In this document: positions 1 through 5,199 of the stretch, one piece after another
Position numbering within the stretch: the stretch's first letter is position 1
Layout: each line of letters begins with the position of its first letter
From: JBNKFQ01 sp050289385
GTDB taxonomy: Bacteria; Pseudomonadota; Gammaproteobacteria; Pseudomonadales; Porticoccaceae
Direction: 5' to 3'
Assembly (NCBI GenBank): GCA_050289385.1
Contig: JBNKFQ010000005.1
Coordinates: 1-5,846, forward strand
DNA: 5,846 nt
Translations under genes and position numbers: made by a program
The notes under the pieces: generated by a model
The model's database searches: none
What the model saw: the letters and a program-made list of their open reading frames with translations, nothing else
What the model was told of the DNA's origin: nothing

Positions 1-174
1 GGCATCACGATTCCTCATGCCTGTAAGCGTGGCGAATGTACACTTTGCATGACCCGTGTTCTCAACGGTGAACCGCAACACCGCGATCTCTGCCTGAGCG
101 CCGAGGATCGAGACCATTCGATGTGCTTGTGCGTTTCACGCGCCAGAACCCGTTTTTTGACACTCAATCTTTAA
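1..174 (+). CDS. Oxygenase reductase (phthalate dioxygenase reductase/VanB type), C-terminal [2Fe-2S] domain, 5'-truncated
   Basis: The reading frame is open from the window edge to TAA at 172-174, giving 57 residues. They match the C-terminal plant-type ferredoxin domain of PDR/VanB-family reductases, which pass electrons from NAD(P)H through flavin to a [2Fe-2S] centre and on to a Rieske-type oxygenase. Visible ligands are the CKRGECTLC cluster (Cys8, Cys13, Cys16, spacing C-x4-C-x2-C) and a fourth cysteine in MCLCVSRAR (Cys42 or Cys44). The segment NGEPQHRDLCLS and the hydrophobic end FLTLNL are also typical of this subfamily. The FMN and NAD domains would lie upstream, outside the window, so the substrate of the partner oxygenase cannot be judged. 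Family assignment is firm; the specific pathway is not. Confidence 0.9.
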   Translation, partial: GITIPHACKRGECTLCMTRVLNGEPQHRDLCLSAEDRDHSMCLCVSRARTRFLTLNL

Positions 175-224
175 TGCCAGTGAATCCCGACACTACACGT
201 ATCACGATTACACAGGAGTCAACA

Positions 225-374
225 ATGAAATATTCATTTATCACGCTTCAAAATCAATTATTTGCGAACCGACCAATCAGCGCTCGACGTACGGTTCTCA
301 CCTTCCTCTCGCAGGCGGCTTCTGCCAACTACACGCTATACCGTGACCGGCTTCAGAGTCATCGCCATACCTAA
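225..374 (+). CDS. Small hypothetical protein, 49 aa
   Basis: An ATG at 225 follows a good ribosome binding site (AGGAG at 214-218, six bases before the ATG) and opens a 49-residue frame ending at TAA 372-374. The frame extends further upstream, overlapping the reductase end, but this ATG has the best initiation signal. The product begins MKYSFITLQNQLF, has no clear membrane segment or signal peptide, and ends in a basic, Arg/His-rich tail (RDRLQSHRHT). I do not recognise a family. It lies 50 bp after the reductase stop on the same strand and could be co-transcribed with it. The start signal is the main support; a chance ORF of this size remains possible. Confidence 0.4.
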   Translation: MKYSFITLQNQLFANRPISARRTVLTFLSQAASANYTLYRDRLQSHRHT

Positions 375-420
375 AAAATCAGTCAGTACACGATTGCCAC
401 ATACCAATGAATAACGTCTG

Positions 421-593
421 TTGAACCTGGAAACTGCAGTTGATCGCGCAAAAGCTGTGCAAGTTATTGATGTGCATGGCAGATGTAAAAAATTCGTGGT
501 CACCTTATTGGTGATGAGAACTTTTTTAAATTTGTCAGGTGCATCAAGAAGTTGTGCAGACTTGCGTGATCCAACTGCAGTTTCCGGGTTGAA
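421..593 (+). repeat. 173-nt imperfect inverted repeat forming one long hairpin (MITE-like or structured RNA)
   Basis: This element fills most of the gene-free stretch 375-628. The left arm (421-504) pairs with the right arm (510-593) around a TTATT loop (505-509). Pairing by eye gives about 63 Watson-Crick pairs plus 9 G.U-type pairs over roughly 84 positions, with one bulge at 571 and a small internal loop near 452-454. The outer arm is best conserved, with an almost unbroken pairing of 424-451 against 590-562 that includes the palindrome AACTGCAGTT on both sides. The loop-proximal end closes with CACC/GGTG. The right edge is 23 nt before the AGGAG of the downstream gene. It could be a miniature inverted-repeat element, an intergenic repeat, or a structured leader. 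I see no recognisable transposase remnant and no confident promoter in the rest of 375-628. Confidence 0.85.
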
Positions 594-628
594 ACACACC
601 GTCTAAATAAATCACCAGGAGATCCAAC

Positions 629-1183
629 ATGAACTTTGAACTACACACAATCGAAAGCGCACCGACAGCCATCAAACCAGAGCTGGAAGCAGCTGAAAAG
701 GCTTTTGGCAGTATTCCCAACCTTTATCGTGGCCTTGCTGCCAGCCCGGCCACATTGAAAATCTATCTAAACTGCAGCGAAACACTCAAGGAGCATGGCT
801 ACCTTTCGCCAATCGAGCAACAGGTTGTATACATAACTGTCAGTACTGAAAATGATTGCACTTACTGTGTTGCTGCGCACTCTTTGCTGGCCAATATGGC
901 AAAGATAGACGAAAAAACACTTGCGGAGCTACGCGAGCTGCGCACGCTTTCAGATCCCAGGATGAATGCCTTGCGCAACTTTACGCTGTCGATCATGAAA
1001 CATCGCGGTCATGTCCCGGAACACGACCTTTCCGAGTTTTATACCGCCGGTTTTGACCAGCGCCATATCCTTGAAGTATTGACCATACTGGCACAAAAGG
1101 TCATCAGCAACTACTTCAACCACATGGCTAACACACCGCTGGACGAGATGTTTCAATCATGTGCGTGGCAACACGTGGAGTAG
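629..1183 (+). CDS. AhpD-like / carboxymuconolactone decarboxylase family protein (peroxidase-related)
   Basis: This encodes 184 residues with ATG at 629 behind AGGAG at 617-621, seven bases away. The core is the AhpD-like helical fold. SPIEQQVVYITVSTEND (residues 60-76) leads into C77-TYC80-VAA-H84, the CxxCxxxH motif whose two cysteines cycle between thiol and disulfide in alkylhydroperoxidase AhpD. The N-terminal SIPNLYRGLAASPATL (28-43) is typical of the peroxidase-related branch of the carboxymuconolactone decarboxylase family. The protein has no signal peptide and is probably cytosolic. By family, a role in peroxide or electrophile reduction is likelier than true carboxymuconolactone decarboxylation, but the substrate is unknown. 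It lies just downstream of the long hairpin and ends before a strong terminator, so it is probably the last gene of its transcript. Confidence 0.85.
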   Translation: MNFELHTIESAPTAIKPELEAAEKAFGSIPNLYRGLAASPATLKIYLNCSETLKEHGYLSPIEQQVVYITVSTENDCTYCVAAHSLLANMAKIDEKTLAELRELRTLSDPRMNALRNFTLSIMKHRGHVPEHDLSEFYTAGFDQRHILEVLTILAQKVISNYFNHMANTPLDEMFQSCAWQHVE

Positions 1184-1208
1184 CCAGTACAAACCCGCAA
1201 TGATTATC

Positions 1209-1273
1209 GAAAAATGCGTGAATGATGTTGAAACGTCATGAAATACCCTTTCATCATCATTCACGCATTTTTC
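1209..1273. terminator. Bidirectional rho-independent terminator between convergent genes
   Basis: A perfect 19-bp inverted repeat has GAAAAATGCGTGAATGATG at 1209-1227 paired with its complement at 1255-1273. After one mismatch it continues inward for five more pairs (1229-1233 with 1249-1253). On the + strand the stem ends in ATTTTTC; on the - strand the A-run at 1210-1214 provides the matching T-run. It lies 26 nt after the AhpD-like stop and 42 nt beyond the pstB stop, where it can end transcripts from both directions. Confidence 0.85.
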
Positions 1274-1314
1274 TTGCTGACACTTGTTGTGCTCATGATG
1301 CCAGTCGGTGTCCA

Positions 1315-2145
1315 TTATCCTTTTGCGCCTGATATATAAGCTCTGGTCAATTCGTGGTTCGGGGCCTCAAACAAATGTCGGCATTGACCAAATTCAATTA
1401 ATTTGCCAACCCGCTCGGTCATCCAGAAAAAGCCCGCATAATTAGCTACGCGTCGGGCCTGAGCCAGATTGTGGGTCACGACCACCACCGTATAGCGGCC
1501 ACGCAGACGCAAAATCAGTTCTTCCACCACGCCGGATGAAATGGGATCGAGGGCGCTGCAGGGCTCATCCATCAGCAGGATTTCCGGTTCCAACACCAGT
1601 GCGCGGGCGATACACAAACGTTGCTGTTGCCCTCCCGATAACGATAGTGCAGAACGGTCCAGTCGGTCGCACACTTCTCGCCATAACCCCACATCTCGTA
1701 ATGCGGCTTCGATCTTCTGTTCTCTCAATTGACGGTTGCGAACCCCGTGTTCTTTGAGTGGCAATTCCAGATTTCGGCGGATCGATAACGGGAACGGATT
1801 GGGTCGTTGAAAGATCATACCAATGCGCCTGCGCAACGCCATGGCATCCACGGGATCATGAATTAAATCCTGGTGATCAAGCAGGATATGCCCACTGACA
1901 TGAGCCGCAGGGATCAATTGCGACAACTTATTGATGGACGACAGGAGACTCGTTTTGCCGCAGCCTGATGGCCCGATCAACGCCGTGATGCGGCCTTTAT
2001 AAATGTCCAGAGAGACGCCATCCAGTACGGTCTGCTGCCCATAGGCCACCGCCAATTCGCGAATCTGAAGTAGCGGTTGCGGTACGCAGCAGGGCTGACC
2101 TGCCTTCATTTCACCGACGGTGTAAGGTGAATTCAAGCTGTTCAT
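1315..2145 (-). CDS. pstB: Phosphate ABC transporter ATP-binding protein PstB
   Basis: This is the ATPase that drives phosphate import through PstC-PstA. From the ATG at 2145 it is 276 aa and shows every ABC signature: Walker A GPSGCGKTS (58-66), Q-loop FQRPNPFP (112-119), signature LSGGQQQR (169-176), Walker B ILLMDEP (189-195) and the H-loop histidine in VTHN (about 225). The PNPFP after the Q-loop is characteristic of PstB. I chose the 2145 start because it overlaps the pstA stop as ATGA, the usual coupling arrangement. The frame stays open to an ATG at 2187, which has a weaker ribosome binding site. Even from 2145 there is an N-terminal extension of about 20 residues over typical PstB (about 257 aa); it contains QPCCVPQ. 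It is the last gene of the operon and no phoU follows. Confidence 0.95.
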   Translation of the reverse strand: MNSLNSPYTVGEMKAGQPCCVPQPLLQIRELAVAYGQQTVLDGVSLDIYKGRITALIGPSGCGKTSLLSSINKLSQLIPAAHVSGHILLDHQDLIHDPVDAMALRRRIGMIFQRPNPFPLSIRRNLELPLKEHGVRNRQLREQKIEAALRDVGLWREVCDRLDRSALSLSGGQQQRLCIARALVLEPEILLMDEPCSALDPISSGVVEELILRLRGRYTVVVVTHNLAQARRVANYAGFFWMTERVGKLIEFGQCRHLFEAPNHELTRAYISGAKG

Positions 2146-2975
2146 GACATTCGAATCCTGTTGCTGAACCAGCGATCTGTCAAACATTGAGCCAACCAGT
2201 TAACCAATACGATGAATACCATCAGGGTTAGCGCGGAGGCATAGGCGGCGTGGTCGCCACCGGTGACGTTCATGGACAAATCGTAAATATGCACGGCCAA
2301 AGCGCGCCCGGAATCCAGCAACGACGTTGGTATGCGATCGACATACCCACTGGTGAAAATTAATGCCGCCGTTTCTGCCGTAGCCCTGCCCAAACCCAAC
2401 ATCAGGCCTGCCACCACAGCAGGTGCTGATGCCGGCAGCAAAATATGCCAGATAGCTGCGCTGCGGCTCATGCCCAGTGCCAGCGCACCCTTGCGCCAGT
2501 CATCATTGATAGCGGATAAGCCCCGCTCACAGGTACGAATCAATATCGGCAAAATCATGCAGGCCAGGGTGAATCCTCCCGACAAGATGGAAAACCCCAA
2601 CCCTAAATAAATACTGAAAAAGGCGTTGCCAAACAGGCCATAGACAATCGAGGGCACGCCGGCGAGCACATCCAGTGATAAGCGGGTGAATTGAGCGGTG
2701 CGCTGATCCTGGCGGGAAAATTCCGAAAGCCAAACGGCCACACCCAGCCCCAGCGGCAGTGCAACCAGCAAGGCGACCGAAAGGATTAACCCGGTAGAGA
2801 GCAGCATCGGAGCAATGCCACCGGCACGACCAGCATTGCTGGGCTCTTCAATGAGAAATGCCCAGGACAAATGGCTAAAGCCTTTCAAGGCAACATCGCC
2901 CAGCATCCACAATAAAACACTGACGACCAATAAAACCGCGCCCCAAATGATCAGGGTAAACAAGCGATCAGGCAT
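2142..2975 (-). CDS. pstA: Phosphate ABC transporter permease PstA
   Basis: This 277-aa inner-membrane permease is one half of the phosphate channel. The N-terminal membrane segment is at about 6-26, and further hydrophobic segments follow in a binding-protein-dependent permease domain starting near 55. GVPSIVYG (106-113) matches the conserved PstA/PstC motif. The EAA-loop region GALALGMSR (163-171) contacts the ATPase, followed by GRATAETAAL (196-205), where PstA proteins conserve a G-R-A-x-x-E-T pattern. The ATG at 2975 lies inside the end of pstC (8-nt overlap) with GGAGG six bases upstream. The length is close to the usual 280-300 aa. Assignment to PstA rather than PstC rests on the ETAAL motif and on gene order. 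Confidence 0.94.
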   Translation of the reverse strand: MPDRLFTLIIWGAVLLVVSVLLWMLGDVALKGFSHLSWAFLIEEPSNAGRAGGIAPMLLSTGLILSVALLVALPLGLGVAVWLSEFSRQDQRTAQFTRLSLDVLAGVPSIVYGLFGNAFFSIYLGLGFSILSGGFTLACMILPILIRTCERGLSAINDDWRKGALALGMSRSAAIWHILLPASAPAVVAGLMLGLGRATAETAALIFTSGYVDRIPTSLLDSGRALAVHIYDLSMNVTGGDHAAYASALTLMVFIVLVNWLAQCLTDRWFSNRIRMS

Positions 2976-3852
2976 GGCGAGCCTCCGTGACGCGAGCCGA
3001 CCACCAGACCAACAACAGCACCAGCAGGGTCAGCACCAAGCCGGCGGCGAACAACCCGGCACGATGCAGGCCCGTGGCATAACCCATTTCGAGCGCGATA
3101 TTGGCGGTCAGCACCCGTACCGGTTTGAATAGATCAGTGGGGTTTTGCACCACATTACCGGCCACCATCAGCACCGCCATGGTTTCGCCCAGCGCCCTGG
3201 CGGTTGCCAACAGTACGCCTCCGGCAATGCCCTGACGAGCGGCGGGAATAGCGACACCCAGAATCAGGCCTTTGCGGCTCATCCCCAACGCTGCTGCGCC
3301 AGCGATCAAATCGCGGGGTATGGCCGCCATCACAGCGCTGCTGGTCAGGGTCACTGTGGGTAATATCATTAAGGCCAACACCAGTGTGGCTGCCAGTAAA
3401 CTGGTGCCCGGAGGCCGGATTTGTATCAATAAAGGGACCAGCACGGTGAGCCCCCACAAACCGAAGACCACCGAAGGAATGCCCGCCAATAACGCAATCA
3501 CCAGGCGATGGCTCCTGGCCAGCCACGGCGGTGCATAAAATTGCTCGAATAAAGCGCCCGCCAACCCCAGCGGTGTTGCCAGCATCACCGCCCCAAACGT
3601 CACGGCCAGTGATGCCCACAACATAGAGAGCATGCCGAACTCACCTTCCAGTGGATACCAGTGTTCGGCCAACAGCAATTTCCAGCCTTCGTCCTGGAAC
3701 ACCGGCCAGGTTTCTTTGAGCAAAAATGCCACGATCAATAACAGGATGAACGCAGTAATGATGGCGGCTGTTGCCAACAGGCGACGGAGTCGCCGGTCGG
3801 CGTTACCCGTATTAATGTAAGGGGACGAAATACTGTGCTTCGATAAGATCAT
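2968..3852 (-). CDS. pstC: Phosphate ABC transporter permease PstC
   Basis: This 294-aa inner-membrane permease is the partner of PstA. The first membrane segment is at about 25-46, and the permease domain starts near 73. Motifs are GIPSVVFG (124-131), the EAA loop GAAALGMSR (185-193) that docks on PstB, and ARALGETMAV (218-227), the PstC counterpart of the PstA ETAAL motif. A last hydrophobic segment at about 267-286 precedes a short basic tail. The ATG at 3852 was chosen because a full GGAGG lies six bases upstream; the frame continues to a TTG at 3873 with no comparable signal. The gene overlaps the end of pstS by 41 nt, so translation is probably coupled. Confidence 0.94.
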   Translation of the reverse strand: MILSKHSISSPYINTGNADRRLRRLLATAAIITAFILLLIVAFLLKETWPVFQDEGWKLLLAEHWYPLEGEFGMLSMLWASLAVTFGAVMLATPLGLAGALFEQFYAPPWLARSHRLVIALLAGIPSVVFGLWGLTVLVPLLIQIRPPGTSLLAATLVLALMILPTVTLTSSAVMAAIPRDLIAGAAALGMSRKGLILGVAIPAARQGIAGGVLLATARALGETMAVLMVAGNVVQNPTDLFKPVRVLTANIALEMGYATGLHRAGLFAAGLVLTLLVLLLVWWSARVTEARHA

Positions 3853-4624
3853 CGACCGCCTCCGATTGCGCAAAGTCGAGGAATTTTCCGGCTAACTCAG
3901 AAGGTTGACCTTTGGTAAGCAAGTTGAGTGGACGTGCCAGTGGAAATCGCTTTGCTCGCACTTGGGCAACGGAAGCAATGACTCCCTCCATGGGTAATCG
4001 TTTTATAGCCACACCTTGTTGCTCATCGTACTCCGCAGTGCCAATGGACACATAACCAATCGCACCGGGGTTACCAGCAACGGTTTTGATACCCTGCTCA
4101 TTGTCGCCAATAATGACATCGGGTTTAATCTGGCTGTTTTTGAGGGCGAAATGATGTAAGAAGAGTTCCAGCGTGGAACGGCCTTCGGCTTTATTGACCA
4201 CGGTGATGGGGCTGTCTTTTCCACCCACCGTTTTCCAGTTGCGAATTTTCCCGGTGTAGATAGCGGTAATCTGCACATTGCTCAATGTCGTTACAGGGTT
4301 GGCTTTATTTAAAATAACGCAGACCCCGTCCATCGCTATGGTGTAAACCCTCAGCCCTTTTTCCGACGGTTTCAAATCACGGGATGCCATTCCGATATCA
4401 GCCAGACCCATCATCGCATCGTGAACGCCGCGGGTGGAGCCCCCGGTTTGCACGTCTATGCGCACGTCCGGATGCTGTTTCTCGTAGCGTTTGGCAATTT
4501 CCAGCGCCAGTGGTGCCACCGTACTCGACCCCGTCAATGTGAGTTGGTTGTCCGCTGCCTGAACAAAGGGCACACCAACCAGGACAGCGAACGAAAGCAG
4601 ATAACGAATTAATGGTCGCAACAT
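3812..4624 (-). CDS. pstS: Periplasmic phosphate-binding protein PstS
   Basis: This 270-aa protein captures phosphate in the periplasm and delivers it to PstCA. A Sec signal peptide is clear: positive MLRPLIR, hydrophobic core 8-20, probable cleavage after VQA (23/24). There is no lipobox cysteine, so the mature protein should be soluble. Binding-site landmarks are TGSSTVAP (31-38), QTGGSTRG (59-66) and MASRDL (79-84), followed by IYTGKIRNW (122-130), typical of PstS-like proteins. The next phosphate-contacting loop reads AEGRST (146-151) where many PstS have a GSGT-type sequence. The protein is shorter than E. coli PstS (346 aa) and fits the compact PstS-like branch. The start overlaps the arsC stop by 16 nt, with GAGG eight bases upstream of the ATG. 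Discrimination of phosphate from arsenate cannot be read from the sequence. Confidence 0.93.
   Translation of the reverse strand: MLRPLIRYLLSFAVLVGVPFVQAADNQLTLTGSSTVAPLALEIAKRYEKQHPDVRIDVQTGGSTRGVHDAMMGLADIGMASRDLKPSEKGLRVYTIAMDGVCVILNKANPVTTLSNVQITAIYTGKIRNWKTVGGKDSPITVVNKAEGRSTLELFLHHFALKNSQIKPDVIIGDNEQGIKTVAGNPGAIGYVSIGTAEYDEQQGVAIKRLPMEGVIASVAQVRAKRFPLARPLNLLTKGQPSELAGKFLDFAQSEAVDDLIEAQYFVPLH
3859..3863 (-). promoter_or_regulatory. Ribosome binding site of pstC (GGAGG), inside pstS
   Basis: CCTCC on the + strand reads GGAGG on the coding strand, six bases before the ATG at 3852. It fixes the pstC start at that ATG rather than the upstream TTG, and it lies within the last codons of pstS. 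Confidence 0.7.
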
Positions 4625-5199
4625 GCCAGCTTCCTCATCGCCTTATAGATGGATTCCCGTGAACTGCTGAGTGATAAGGTGGACACCAGGGCTTCCACCC
4701 TTGAGTAGAGGACGTTAAAGCACTGATTGAAAGCTGCACGTTCGATGTCATTATTCGGTGACACACCCGCAGGGTCGGGCAATCCCCAATGAATATGGGT
4801 GTAGTCGCCAGCAAAGGTCGGACAAGTTTCCGCAGCGGCGTTATCGCAAACAGTCAACACCAGGTCAAATTCCGGTGCACCGGGTTTTGTGAATTCATCC
4901 CAGCTCTTGCTGCGAATGACACTGTCTTCGGCCACGCTTTCTTCGACCACTCTTTTTTCGACCACTCTTTTTCCGACCATAGTTAGCCGACCAATCTGTT
5001 CCAGCGCCAGTGGATTCACTTTGCCTGTGAGGCGGCTACCTGCGCTGAATGCTTGAAACAAAGGAGCGCCCACGCTATTGAAAATGGCTTCAGCCATGAT
5101 GGAGCGGGCGGAATTACCGGTACACAGCACCAGCACTCTCAGGCGTGATTGGGTTGTCGGCTGCTGATTCCTGTCAGTCATGGCGTTTGTTAACAGCAT
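4609..5199 (-). CDS. arsC: Arsenate reductase ArsC, low-molecular-weight phosphatase type, with expanded repeat loop
   Basis: This cytosolic enzyme reduces arsenate to arsenite. The P-loop is C26-TGNSA-R32-S (CX5R), holding the nucleophilic cysteine that attacks arsenate. The resolving cysteines are C118 and C126 in VCDNAAAETCP, a spacing also seen in the thiol-relay ArsC group. HWGLPDPAG (137-145) carries the conserved acidic DP. RSKSWDEF (96-103) is family-typical. Between the NPLALE helix (62-67) and RSKSWDEF lies a repeated insert (residues 75-94), so the protein has 196 residues against the usual 140-165. The ATG at 5199 has GAGG seven bases upstream and overlaps the arsM stop; a second ATG (codon 7, at 5181) has a weaker signal. 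The protein ends LACCDH. Whether thioredoxin or glutaredoxin is the electron donor is not evident. Confidence 0.93.
   Translation of the reverse strand: MLLTNAMTDRNQQPTTQSRLRVLVLCTGNSARSIMAEAIFNSVGAPLFQAFSAGSRLTGKVNPLALEQIGRLTMVGKRVVEKRVVEESVAEDSVIRSKSWDEFTKPGAPEFDLVLTVCDNAAAETCPTFAGDYTHIHWGLPDPAGVSPNNDIERAAFNQCFNVLYSRVEALVSTLSLSSSRESIYKAMRKLACCDH
4918..4977 (-). repeat. Four-copy 15-bp in-frame tandem repeat within arsC
   Basis: Codon-aligned units on the coding strand are GTCGGAAAAAGAGTG, GTCGAAAAAAGAGTG, GTCGAAGAAAGCGTG and GCCGAAGACAGTGTC, encoding VGKRV, VEKRV, VEESV and AEDSV. Copies 1 and 2 differ at one base, copies 2 and 3 at two, and copies 3 and 4 at four. This gradient points to stepwise duplication, most recent at the 5' end. 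The array replaces the short loop before RSKSWDEF and adds about 16 residues. Confidence 0.92.

Noticed and set aside
394..422. TTGCCA at 394-399 as a -35 box for the AhpD-like gene
   Set aside because: The hexamer 17 nt downstream is a poor -10 (TCTGTT), so no promoter is called.
421..593. Hairpin as an integron attC site
   Set aside because: The arm ends do not carry the RYYYAAC and GTTRRRY core-site pair in the right places, and no integrase or cassette array is present.
336..606. Open frames on both strands across the hairpin (61 and 87 codons) as genes
   Set aside because: They mirror each other because the DNA is an inverted repeat; neither has a convincing ribosome binding site, and the sequence is better explained as a structural repeat.
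2146..2187. Upstream ATG at 2187 as the pstB start
   Set aside because: It has a weak ribosome binding site and would overlap pstA by 46 nt; the ATGA overlap at 2142-2145 is the simpler coupled start. It is not excluded.
3155..3619. 154-codon - strand ORF
   Set aside because: It is an alternative frame inside pstC, whose own frame carries the permease motifs.
3853..3873. TTG at 3873 as the pstC start
   Set aside because: The ATG at 3852 has a full GGAGG at ideal spacing; the TTG has no comparable signal.
4918..4977. Short tandem array as a CRISPR
   Set aside because: The units are 15 bp, directly adjacent without spacers, and in frame within arsC.
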